Positions 1 through 7,028 of a DNA stretch of 15,442 nucleotides are shown here, one piece after another (position 1 is the first letter of the stretch; each line of letters begins with the position of its first letter). The DNA is taken from NCBI GenBank assembly GCA_903923915.1, contig CAIXZI010000186.1:1-15442 (forward strand). The letters are read 5' to 3'. Below the pieces are notes generated by a model, which saw nothing but the letters and a program-made list of their open reading frames with translations, did no database searches and was not told where the DNA came from. The position numbers and the translations under genes are program-made. The stretch is from an uncultured Bacteroidota bacterium. Lineage in GTDB: Bacteria; Bacteroidota; Bacteroidia; B-17B0; Aurantibacillaceae.

Positions 1-1
1 G

Positions 2-1651
2 GCTGGTTTACTTGAAAAAACTGAAGCTTATACCAATAAGGTTGGATTTTCTGAACGTACGGATGCAGTGATCGAGCCAAAACTCTCCATGCAGTGGTTT
101 CTTAAAATGGAGGAGTTAGCCAAACCGGCTTTGGATGCGGTAATGAATGATGATATCAAATTGTATCCGCCTAAATTCAAAAACACCTACCGTCACTGGA
201 TGGAGAATGTCAAAGATTGGTGTATCTCTCGTCAGCTTTGGTGGGGACAACGCATTCCTGCGTGGTATGACAGCAAAGGCAATACAGTTGTTTGCAAAAC
301 ACGCGAAGAAGCCATTACTAAATTAAATACACAAGATGTTCGTCAGGATGAAGATGTACTTGATACCTGGTTCTCATCTTGGTTGTGGCCTATTACCGTA
401 TTCGATCCTAATGTTATAAAAAACGGAAAAGACAAAGCCAATAAAGATTTACAATACTATTATCCAACAAATGATTTAGTTACAGCGCCAGAGATTCTTT
501 TCTTTTGGGTAGCGCGTATGATTATTGCAGGATATGAATACATGGATGATAAACCTTTTACCAATGTTTATTTAACGGGTATTGTTAGAGATAAGCAGGG
601 TAGAAAAATGAGTAAATCTTTGGGTAATAGTCCTGATCCATTAGATTTAATTGATAAATATGGTGCTGATGGCGTACGTGTAGGTATGTTATTATGTTCT
701 CCTGCCGGAAACGATTTAATGTTTGATGAAAGCTATTGCGAGCAAGGTAGAAACTTTGCCAACAAAGTTTGGAATGCCTTCCGTTTGATACAAGGTTTTG
801 AAGTAGCTGATATTGCACAACCGCAAACAAATAAAGTAGCTATTGAGTGGTTTGAAAATAAGTTAGCAGAACAAATAGAAATCATTAATGACCACTATTC
901 AAAACATAGAATGAGTGATGCGTTAATGACAACTTACAAATTGGTTTGGGACGATTTTTGTGCTTGGTATTTAGAAATGATTAAGCCTGAATTTATTGAC
1001 GGCAAAGCGCAGCCAATTGATAAAGCAATCTTTGATGCAACCATTAATTTCTTAGAAAGTCTATTAAAAATTATGCATCCGTGGATGCCTTTTATTACTG
1101 AAGAAATTTACCATTTAATAAAAGAAAGTCGTTCTGATAAAGATTGCATTATTGTTGCCGAATGGCCTAAATCTAAAAACGAGAATAAAGAAATTACAAA
1201 GCACTTCGAGGTGGTAATGGAAGTAATTACCAATATCAGAAACCTTCGCAAACAAAAAAATATTTCTCCAAAAGAAAAATTGCAGGTTTTTGAAAAAGTA
1301 AATCAAGGCGAAATAATAAAAACCTATGATGGCATCATTATTAAATTGTGCAACTTAAGTAGTTTTGAATATGTAACTGCAAAAGTTGAAAATGCTTTTT
1401 CGTTCAATACAAATTATGCTGAGTTTTACATTCCATTAACACAAGATGTTAATGTGGATGAGGAAAAAGAACGCATTGCCAAAGAACTTGACTATAACAA
1501 AGGTTTCTTAAAATCTGTACAAGTAAAATTAAGTAACGAGCGTTTTGTTGCAAATGCTAAACCAGAAATTTTAGAGAACGAGCGCAAAAAAGAAAGCGAT
1601 GCGCTTAATAAAATAAAAACTTTAGAAGAGCAGTTAAAAGCATTAGTTTAG
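2..1651 (+). CDS. valS: Valyl-tRNA synthetase, C-terminal part (5' end outside window)
   Basis: Class I aminoacyl-tRNA synthetase that charges tRNA-Val in the cytoplasm. The reading frame is open from base 2, well before the first ATG at 68, so the gene is cut by the window edge. 549 residues are visible, against roughly 870-900 in the family. Visible landmarks, numbered from base 2: GFSERTDAVIEPKLSMQWF near the start, DVLDTWFSSWLWP (catalytic-core motif after the editing insertion), and the KMSKS ATP-binding loop at residues 202-206 followed by LGNSPDPLDL. Then come the helical anticodon-binding domain (WPKS.. end near residue 390) and a charged C-terminal coiled-coil arm from about residue 485 to the end, typical of bacterial ValRS. 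The HIGH motif and most of the editing domain lie upstream. Nothing abnormal is seen in the visible part. Confidence 0.97.
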   Translation, partial: AGLLEKTEAYTNKVGFSERTDAVIEPKLSMQWFLKMEELAKPALDAVMNDDIKLYPPKFKNTYRHWMENVKDWCISRQLWWGQRIPAWYDSKGNTVVCKTREEAITKLNTQDVRQDEDVLDTWFSSWLWPITVFDPNVIKNGKDKANKDLQYYYPTNDLVTAPEILFFWVARMIIAGYEYMDDKPFTNVYLTGIVRDKQGRKMSKSLGNSPDPLDLIDKYGADGVRVGMLLCSPAGNDLMFDESYCEQGRNFANKVWNAFRLIQGFEVADIAQPQTNKVAIEWFENKLAEQIEIINDHYSKHRMSDALMTTYKLVWDDFCAWYLEMIKPEFIDGKAQPIDKAIFDATINFLESLLKIMHPWMPFITEEIYHLIKESRSDKDCIIVAEWPKSKNENKEITKHFEVVMEVITNIRNLRKQKNISPKEKLQVFEKVNQGEIIKTYDGIIIKLCNLSSFEYVTAKVENAFSFNTNYAEFYIPLTQDVNVDEEKERIAKELDYNKGFLKSVQVKLSNERFVANAKPEILENERKKESDALNKIKTLEEQLKALV

Positions 1652-1691
1652 CAAGTATTAAATAGTGTGCTTTCGTTTAAAATTATATTAC

Positions 1692-3108
1692 ATGAGGCAA
1701 CTGGCTTACTTTTTATTTTTTCTAAGTTTTTTTCAAGTTAAGAGTCAGGTATATAATTGTTATTTTCAAAAAGATACCGGCAGTGTTGATAACGAAACGT
1801 CTCAATCTGTTGTAGAGCTTAATGATGGAAGCATTTATGTTACAGGCATACAAGCGCATCAGCCTTTGGGTAATCAAGATGCTGCATTAATAAAATATGA
1901 TGCTTGTGGTAATGTGCTTTGGATAAAATATTATTCCGATTCGCTATACATGCAAGGTTTATTTATTAATAAAACAGTTGATCAAAAATTAATTATGGTT
2001 GGCGTTGTGGGCAATACCTCAAACTATAATGATATTTTTATTTCTAAATTAGATACAAGTGGAAATATACTTTTCCAAAAACGGTATCATAATTCATTAA
2101 ACCAATCTGCTAAATACATTCAACAAACTATAGATGGCGGCTTTGTTTTTTGTGGATACATTAGTGATAGTTTTGGAAATAATGATTCGTATATTATTAA
2201 AACAGATTCATTAGGAAATGTAAAATGGACCCAAGAAATTGGCACCGCTGCTGATGAATATGCTAGTTCTATTAAAGAAACTACGGATGGAAATTACATT
2301 ATGGTTGGTGATGCAACCGATTCTCGTATGGGCGATGTAAATATTGAAGTAGTTAAATTACATAAAAACGGAACTATTATTTGGGATAAGTTGTATGGCG
2401 ATAGTTTAAATAATGGCAGTCAGGGGATTATAGAGCTTAGCAATGGCAAATACTTATGCTTTGGCGAAACAGAAGTTTATCACAATTCTCCGTTTAATTT
2501 TTTTACGAACATAATTGATACTAACGGGGTTAATTTTGGTATGCATAGTTTTGGAGGCACAGGTACCGATGCTTTATTTAATTTGGTTGAAATATCTGGT
2601 ATGCAACTAATTTGTACTGGTTATAGCCGCAGCTATAATGGAGGTCAGCCTTACGACATGGTTTTTTTTTAAATCAGATACTGCCGGCAATATAAAATGG
2701 CTAAAAAATATTAATAGCCCGGGTATAGATATTGGATATCAGGTTACACCATCAGCTTTTGGGGGGTATTTGCTTACTGGGCAATTGGCCAAAAACAATG
2801 GAAATTATTTTTTAGCACGATACGATACCTTAGGAAATGTTGTGTTAGATATTCATAATACGGTTACAGAAAGTGATGAAATTGCTATTTATCCAAACCC
2901 GTCATCTTCTAATTTAATAATTACAGGTATTGGCAAAGCCGGAGAAAGTATTTCTGTGTATGATTTGCTTGGAAAAAATGTTTTGAATGCCACTTCTATA
3001 AATACTTCAAATGTCAATTTAGATATTTCTCAACTTGCTTCAGGATCATATATTCTTAAAATTAAAATGCCAAACGAGGTAATTACTAGAATATTTTTTA
3101 AAAATTAA
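1692..3108 (+). pseudogene. Secreted beta-propeller-like protein with T9SS type A sorting domain, split by a +1 frameshift
   Basis: The ATG at 1692 begins a clear signal peptide (MRQLAYFLFFLSFFQVKSQ). A GTG in the same frame at 1665 would only add residues before it. The body has seven degenerate repeats of about 50 residues with the pattern G-Y..G..D.yiiK.D..GN..W (for example IIKTDSLGNVKW), suggesting a seven-bladed propeller. The frame closes at 2672 within the sixth repeat, at a run of nine T. The adjacent frame continues with FKSDTAGNIKWLKN, finishing repeat six, then repeat seven, then a C-terminal sorting domain (IYPNPSSSNLIITG ... GSYILKIKM) ending at 3108. Removing one T gives a single 471-residue protein. 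The tail would direct export by the type IX system and anchoring or release at the cell surface. The ligand or substrate is unknown. The break may be a real mutation, phase variation, transcriptional slippage or a sequencing error. Confidence 0.85.
2662..2670 (+). repeat. Homopolymer of nine T at the frameshift site
   Basis: Nine consecutive T follow ATGG. Eight T would keep the upstream and downstream frames joined as DMVFFKSD, which matches the strand position of the other propeller repeats (for example DSYIIKTD). Runs of this length are prone to replication and RNA polymerase slippage and to sequencing error. Confidence 0.9.
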
Positions 3109-3183
3109 CGAATAATATTCTTTTTCCGCCTAAAACCTTTCAAAATCCTCAAAACATAGTTCTGTCATCTTGTCATAATTTCA

Positions 3184-3191
3184 TACCTTTG
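3184..3191 (+). promoter_or_regulatory. Bacteroidota -7 element TACCTTTG ahead of miaB
   Basis: TACCTTTG matches the TAnnTTTG -7 consensus of Bacteroidota primary-sigma promoters. A -33 element is weak: TTCTG at 3160-3164, 19 bases upstream, is the best candidate. The miaB ATG begins only 8 bases after the element, so transcription should start at or just before the start codon. Confidence 0.6.
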
Positions 3192-3199
3192 CGGCTGCA

Positions 3200-4630
3200 A
3201 TGATTGAAAATAAAATAATAGACGAAAACCGACAAGGCGAGGCCATTGTTTTGGAAGATGGAAATGTGGGTGGCAAGAAACTTTTTTTAGAAAGTTATGG
3301 TTGTCAGATGAATTTTGCCGATAGCGAAATTGTAGCTTCGATACTTAGTAAAAACGGTTATTCAACTACCGATAAATTTGAAGAAGCCGATGTAATTTTT
3401 GTAAATACCTGTGCCATTAGAGATAACGCAGAGGTGCGTGTGCGTAAGCGTTTGCACGATTTTAAAAAAGCTAAAAAGAAAAATCCAAATATGGTGGTAG
3501 GCGTTTTAGGCTGTATGGCTGAGCGTTTAAAACATCAATTCTTAGACGAAGAAAAAATTGTTGATTTAGTAGTTGGTCCGGATGCTTACAGAGATATTCC
3601 AAACCTTATTGAGCAAGCCGAAAGCGGACATAAAGCGGTAAACGTAATTCTTTCTAAAGAAGAAACGTATGCAGATATTACGCCTGTAAGGCTTGGTAGT
3701 AATGGAGTTAGCTCGTTTATTAGTATTATGCGCGGTTGCGATAACATGTGCAGTTTTTGCGTAGTGCCCTTTACAAGAGGAAGAGAACGTAGCAGAGATC
3801 CGGAAAGCATTATTGCCGAAGCACATGATTTATTTGCAAAAGGATATAGAGAAGTTACTTTACTTGGACAAAATGTTGATAGTTATTTGTGGAGTGGCGG
3901 CGGTTTAAAAAAAGAAACGCTGACTGAAGAACAAAAAGCAAATTCATTAAATTTTGCTCAATTGTTAGAGAAAGTTGCCCTTGTAAACCCTGATTTGCGT
4001 GTGCGTTTCAGCACTTCGCATCCAAAAGATATGACAGATGATGTGTTACATATCATTGCGAAATATGAAAACGTTTGTAAATATATTCATTTGCCGGTAC
4101 AAAGTGGTAGCAGTCGCATTTTAGAAATGATGAACCGTGGTTATACACGCGAGTGGTACTTAGATAGAATTGCAGCCATTAGAAGAATTATACCTGAATG
4201 TGGTATTTCTACTGATAGTATCTCGGGTTTTTGCAGTGAAACCGATGAAGAACATCAAGAAACGGTTTCTTTGTTCAGAGAAGTTCAGTACGATTTTGCT
4301 TATATGTTTATGTATTCTGAAAGGCCTAAAACCCTTGCAGAGCGTAAGTATGAAGATAATATCCCTGAAGATGTAAAGAAAACTCGTCTGCAAGAAATTG
4401 TGGCCCTTCAGTTAGAAAACAGTGCTATCAAAACAAAAGAAGGCGTTGGTAAAGTACATAAAGTATTGGTTGAAGGAACTTCAAAAAAATCAGCAGATCA
4501 ATTGATGGGGCGAAATACGCAAAATACGGTGGTTGTTTTTCCTAAACTTCACTATAAAAAAGGCGATTATGTAAACGTACTTGCAACTTCGTGTACTAGT
4601 GGCACGTTAATTGGAGAAGCTGTTGAGTAA
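3200..4630 (+). CDS. miaB: tRNA-2-methylthio-N6-dimethylallyladenosine synthase MiaB
   Basis: Radical-SAM methylthiotransferase that adds the 2-methylthio group to i6A37 of tRNAs reading UNN codons. Domains in order: the N-terminal UPF0004 domain with its three cluster cysteines (C35 in [14 protein letters not shown]71 in [14 protein letters not shown]105 in GVLGCMAER); the radical-SAM core with CxxxCxxC at C180, C184 and C187 ([20 protein letters not shown]); and a C-terminal TRAM RNA-binding domain from about residue 410. The 476-residue length is normal. The ATG at 3200 is supported by the N-terminal IDENRQGEA stretch, which as far as I recall is shared by Bacteroidota MiaB proteins, and by the absence of another ATG before the first cluster cysteine. 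The stop codon TAA (4628-4630) is also the first three bases of the left arm of the following inverted repeat. Confidence 0.97.
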   Translation: MIENKIIDENRQGEAIVLEDGNVGGKKLFLESYGCQMNFADSEIVASILSKNGYSTTDKFEEADVIFVNTCAIRDNAEVRVRKRLHDFKKAKKKNPNMVVGVLGCMAERLKHQFLDEEKIVDLVVGPDAYRDIPNLIEQAESGHKAVNVILSKEETYADITPVRLGSNGVSSFISIMRGCDNMCSFCVVPFTRGRERSRDPESIIAEAHDLFAKGYREVTLLGQNVDSYLWSGGGLKKETLTEEQKANSLNFAQLLEKVALVNPDLRVRFSTSHPKDMTDDVLHIIAKYENVCKYIHLPVQSGSSRILEMMNRGYTREWYLDRIAAIRRIIPECGISTDSISGFCSETDEEHQETVSLFREVQYDFAYMFMYSERPKTLAERKYEDNIPEDVKKTRLQEIVALQLENSAIKTKEGVGKVHKVLVEGTSKKSADQLMGRNTQNTVVVFPKLHYKKGDYVNVLATSCTSGTLIGEAVE

Positions 4631-4662
4631 GAAGCAAGAATTAAGAGTCAAGATCTAAGAGC
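4628..4662 (+). repeat. Left arm: five phased 7-base units YAAGANN
   Basis: The whole interval from the miaB stop codon to the base before the next ATG divides into five heptads: TAAGAAG, CAAGAAT, TAAGAGT, CAAGATC, TAAGAGC. All fit YAAGANN. The first 27 bases pair with the right arm. Confidence 0.8.
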
Positions 4663-5025
4663 ATGGCACACAATTTTAAAAATCTTAAAATATGGCAAAA
4701 GTCAATGGATTTGACTGATGTAATATTTGCGTATGGAAAGGATTTGCCAAGTTCTGAACGTTTTAATTTACTTGACCAAATTAATAGATCTTCTTGCTCT
4801 ATACCTTCAAACATTGCAGAAGGTTCTGGCAAAAGAAGTAAATTACAATTTGCAGAATATCTTTCAATCTCTTTATCATCAGCCTTTGAATTAGAAACAC
4901 AGCTTTTAATTTGTGAAAGAAGAAATTATGGCAATAAAGAAACTTTGGCTCAAGCTTTGAGTGTGGTTAATGAAGTACAGAAAATGATTTTTATGTTTAG
5001 AGAAAAAATTGCAAATGAAAAATAA
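4663..5025 (+). CDS. Four-helix-bundle protein, 23S rRNA intervening-sequence protein family (S23/IVP)
   Basis: A 120-residue, mostly helical protein. Family hallmarks are visible: F.NLKIWQKSMDLTD near residues 5-18, LPSSERFNLLDQINRSSCSIPSNIAEGS around 28-56, and FAEYLSISLSSAFELETQLL around 63-82. Known relatives are encoded by intervening sequences of 23S rRNA in Leptospira and Coxiella and by many free-standing genes in Bacteroidota. The fold is shared with Avd, the accessory protein of diversity-generating retroelements, but no reverse transcriptase or variable repeat is present here. The biochemical role of the free-standing proteins is not established. A positively charged pentameric helical barrel that binds nucleic acid is the usual expectation. 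The gene lies inside the heptad-armed stem between miaB and the sigma-54 activator, on the same strand as both. Confidence 0.9.
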   Translation: MAHNFKNLKIWQKSMDLTDVIFAYGKDLPSSERFNLLDQINRSSCSIPSNIAEGSGKRSKLQFAEYLSISLSSAFELETQLLICERRNYGNKETLAQALSVVNEVQKMIFMFREKIANEK

Positions 5026-5030
5026 ATTAA

Positions 5031-5064
5031 ATCTTGAGTTAAACTCTTGGTTCTTGATTCTTAA
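5031..5064 (+). repeat. Right arm: complementary 7-base units NTCTTRN
   Basis: Reads ATCTTGA, a six-base interruption GTTAAA, then CTCTTGG, TTCTTGA, TTCTTAA. These units are complementary to the left-arm heptads. The arm ends 12 bases before the ATG of the sigma-54 activator gene. Confidence 0.75.
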
Positions 5065-5076
5065 ATCTAACAGCTA

Positions 5077-6327
5077 ATGAACCTTCAAGATATAAAACAA
5101 CGCTTTGGTATTATAGGCAGTTCGCCTGCATTAGACAGAGCTATAGATATTGCACGCCAGGTAGCTCCAACTGATTTAAGTGTTTTAATTACAGGAGAGA
5201 GTGGTACGGGTAAAGAAGTTTTTCCGCAAATAATACATCAGTTTAGTACACGTAAGCATGGCTCATATATAGCAGTTAACTGCGGCGCTATTCCCGAAGG
5301 TACTATTGATAGCGAATTATTTGGGCACGAAAAAGGCTCTTTTACAGGGGCACACGAAGCACGTAAAGGTTACTTTGAAGTGGCAGATGGCGGAACTATT
5401 TTTTTAGATGAAGTAGGGGAGTTGCCATTGGCAACACAAGCAAGATTGCTTCGTATTTTAGAAACGAAAGAATATATACGTGTAGGTTCAAGTAAAGTAC
5501 AGAAAACCGATGTGCGTATTGTGGCTGCTACTAACGTAAACTTGCAGCAAGCTATTGAGAAAAGTAAATTCAGAGAAGATTTATATTATCGTTTAAATAC
5601 GGTACCTATTTTGCTTCCCGCTTTGCGAGAACGTAAAGAAGATATTCATTTGTTATTCAGGAAATTTGCTGCAGATTTTGCTGCAAAATATAGAATGCCT
5701 GTTATTAGATTATTGCCAGACGCAGAAGAGCTTTTGACTAATTATTATTGGCAAGGAAACATTCGTCAGCTAAAAAACATTGGAGAACAAATTTCTATTA
5801 TTGAAAAAACAAGAGAAATAAGTGCAGAGATTTTAGCAAGATATCTTCCTGCAATAAGTGGAAGCACCTTGCTAAGTATTGTAAAACCTGAAAATGCCGG
5901 CGGACAAGATTTTTCTGAAAGAGATTTATTGTACAAAGTTTTATTTGATATGAAAAAAGATATGAATGATTTAAAAAAAGTTGTTCATGATATTGTGCAG
6001 TTTAATCAAGGTAGTATTACCAATCTTTCTAATGATGATGTGCAGATTTTAAATCGAATGCATAATGAAACAGATGCGGAAAATAATACATCAACCGGTG
6101 TTATCCTTCATCCTTCAAAAAGTAATTTTATAGCGAATAATCCACAGCAAAATTATAACGAGCCTATTGTTGTTGAAGAAACACTTTCGTTATCTGATAA
6201 AGAAAAAGAAATGATCACAAAAGCACTTCAAAAGTACAAAGGTAAACGTAAACTTGCCTCTGAAGAGCTTGGTATTAGCGAGCGTACGCTTTACCGAAAA
6301 ATAAATGAGTATGGAATTAAGGAGTAA
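5077..6327 (+). CDS. Sigma-54-dependent transcriptional activator without N-terminal sensory domain
   Basis: AAA+ enhancer-binding protein that hydrolyses ATP to open sigma-54 RNA polymerase promoters. The AAA+ domain starts almost at the N-terminus: Walker A GESGTGKE at residues 40-47, the sigma-54 contact loop GSFTGA at 87-92 (serine replacing the first alanine of GAFTGA), Walker B GGTIFLDE at 105-112, and an arginine-finger region [11 protein letters not shown] linker of about 110 residues follows. A Fis-type helix-turn-helix occupies the last 23 residues ([16 protein letters not shown]). There is no receiver, GAF or PAS domain, so its activity must be controlled by level, by a partner, or not at all. 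At 416 residues it is full length for this receiver-less type. Its end overlaps the start of lptE. As far as I recall, this activator is next to lptE in many Bacteroidota. No -24/-12 promoter was recognised by eye in the intergenic gaps, so its targets are probably elsewhere. Confidence 0.92.
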   Translation: MNLQDIKQRFGIIGSSPALDRAIDIARQVAPTDLSVLITGESGTGKEVFPQIIHQFSTRKHGSYIAVNCGAIPEGTIDSELFGHEKGSFTGAHEARKGYFEVADGGTIFLDEVGELPLATQARLLRILETKEYIRVGSSKVQKTDVRIVAATNVNLQQAIEKSKFREDLYYRLNTVPILLPALRERKEDIHLLFRKFAADFAAKYRMPVIRLLPDAEELLTNYYWQGNIRQLKNIGEQISIIEKTREISAEILARYLPAISGSTLLSIVKPENAGGQDFSERDLLYKVLFDMKKDMNDLKKVVHDIVQFNQGSITNLSNDDVQILNRMHNETDAENNTSTGVILHPSKSNFIANNPQQNYNEPIVVEETLSLSDKEKEMITKALQKYKGKRKLASEELGISERTLYRKINEYGIKE

Positions 6328-6865
6328 TTTAAAAATTGCATTGTACATCGTATGTTGTACGTTGTACATTGTACTTAGTTCGTGTAAAGTAAATTATCGT
6401 TTTAAGGGTATAACTATTCCGGCAGATGCAAAGTCAATTTCTATACAGATGTTTAAAATTGCGGATGAGCGTGCAAATTTAACACCGGCGGTAGAACCTC
6501 AATCAATCACACAAAAATTGAGAGATGCGGTTTCTACACAAACAAACTTAGCTTTATTAAAACAAGGAGGCGATTTGCTTTTTGAAGAATGTAGAATAGT
6601 ATCTTATTCAACTGTATCTCAAGCTATAGCTGCTGCACCTGCAAATGGACAAGACAATGCGGCATTAAGTAGATTAACCGTAACTATTAAAGTTAATTTT
6701 GTAAATAAGTTAGATGAAACAAAAAATTTTACGGATAAAGAGTTTAGCAGATACTTTGATTACCCGTCTAACCAAAATTTATCGCAAATAGAGCCTGCTG
6801 CCTTAGAACAAATCAACCGTCAGTTAACCGAGGATATATTTAATGCCGCGTTTAATAACTGGTAA
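6305..6865 (+). CDS. lptE: LptE-family LPS-assembly lipoprotein
   Basis: Outer-membrane lipoprotein expected to plug the LptD barrel and help deliver lipopolysaccharide to the cell surface. The ATG at 6305 (alternative ATG at 6311) gives a basic start (MELRSNLK), a hydrophobic stretch and a lipobox LSSC with the acylated cysteine at residue 27. [18 protein letters not shown] follows immediately, the usual start of the mature protein in this phylum, and the protein ends in FNNW. At 186 residues, length is normal. The start overlaps the last 23 bases of the sigma-54 activator gene, so translational coupling is likely. The hydrophobic core of the signal peptide is encoded by 7-base repeats, which produce the peptide duplication [14 protein letters not shown]. 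Confidence 0.88.
   Translation: MSMELRSNLKIALYIVCCTLYIVLSSCKVNYRFKGITIPADAKSISIQMFKIADERANLTPAVEPQSITQKLRDAVSTQTNLALLKQGGDLLFEECRIVSYSTVSQAIAAAPANGQDNAALSRLTVTIKVNFVNKLDETKNFTDKEFSRYFDYPSNQNLSQIEPAALEQINRQLTEDIFNAAFNNW
6341..6375 (+). repeat. Five tandem 7-base units (TTGTACA type) in the lptE signal-peptide codons
   Basis: Units in order: TTGTACA, TCGTATG, TTGTACG, TTGTACA, TTGTACT. Unit one and units three to five differ only in the last base; unit two is degenerate. Because 7 is not a multiple of 3, gain or loss of a unit would shift the reading frame before the lipobox. Confidence 0.8.
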
Positions 6866-6881
6866 AATTCTGTAAAAATTT

Positions 6882-7018
6882 GGGCGTTTCGGCGATTTGG
6901 CTCATCGTTTTAGTTTTTTAATTGCTTCGCAGAATGCTGAAAAAGCATTTCGCCGTCGGGCTTTACACTTCAATCTTTTAGGATTACCTAAAAGGATTTT
7001 CGTTTCAATCCCTAACGC
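6882..7018. repeat. Structured intergenic element at the convergent lptE/bacilliredoxin junction
   Basis: This gap between convergent genes is not random AT-rich spacer. GCGTT (6884-6888) and AACGC (7014-7018) are complementary ends. CGGCGA (6890-6895) pairs with TCGCCG (6950-6955) around a hairpin AATGCT-GAAA-AGCATT (6933-6948), which has a GNRA-type loop. CTTTTAGG (6975-6982) and CCTAAAAG (6987-6994) form an 8-bp hairpin. The phrases CGTCGGGCTTTACACTTCAA and TTTCAATCCCTAACGC resemble interspersed intergenic repeats I recall from Bacteroidota genomes. Copy number cannot be seen from one window. It contains no convincing ORF. Confidence 0.5.
6975..6994. terminator. Possible bidirectional terminator hairpin
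   Basis: An eight-base perfect stem CTTTTAGG/CCTAAAAG with loop ATTA lies between two genes that converge. On the plus strand it is followed by GATTTT, a poor U-tract; the minus-strand side has none. Placement suggests a terminator, but the sequence is only a weak match to an intrinsic one. Confidence 0.3.
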
Positions 7019-7028
7019 AAAGTATCAA

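Larger units (their letters stand above)
4628..5063 (+). mobile_element. Intervening-sequence-like cassette: four-helix-bundle gene inside a long inverted-repeat stem
   Basis: The gene at 4663-5025 is bracketed by arms at 4628-4654 and 5031-5063. Outer arms: TAAGAAGCAAGAATTAAGAG (4628-4647) against CTCTTGGTTCTTGATTCTTA (5044-5063), giving 17 Watson-Crick pairs, two U-G wobbles and one mismatch over 20 positions. Inner arms: TCAAGAT (4648-4654) against ATCTTGA (5031-5037), seven perfect pairs, with six unpaired bases (5038-5043) on the right. This repeats the architecture of 23S rRNA intervening sequences known from Leptospira and Coxiella, in which a long terminal stem encloses an ORF of this same protein family. 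Here it lies between protein genes. No transposase or target-site duplication was seen, so mobility is inferred from architecture only. Confidence 0.45.

Noticed and set aside
585..830. Antisense reading frame inside valS
   Set aside because: It lies opposite strongly conserved synthetase motifs including KMSKS, and has no promoter or recognisable protein features.
2239..2256. TGGCAC followed by TGCTG, resembling a sigma-54 -24/-12 promoter
   Set aside because: The GG to GC spacing does not fit, and it lies inside a coding region; no valid sigma-54 promoter was recognised by eye.
2638..2673. Apparent ATG start for the downstream half of the propeller gene
   Set aside because: The 11 residues before FKSD in that frame do not fit the repeat pattern, while the upstream frame does; the join at the T run is a better explanation than a new start.
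3566..3826. Antisense frames opposite the miaB radical-SAM region
   Set aside because: Two overlapping antisense frames here are shadows of a highly conserved coding region; no independent support.
4663..5025. Diversity-generating retroelement accessory gene (avd)
   Set aside because: The fold family is related, but no reverse transcriptase, template repeat or variable repeat is present, and the residues fit the S23/IVP group better.
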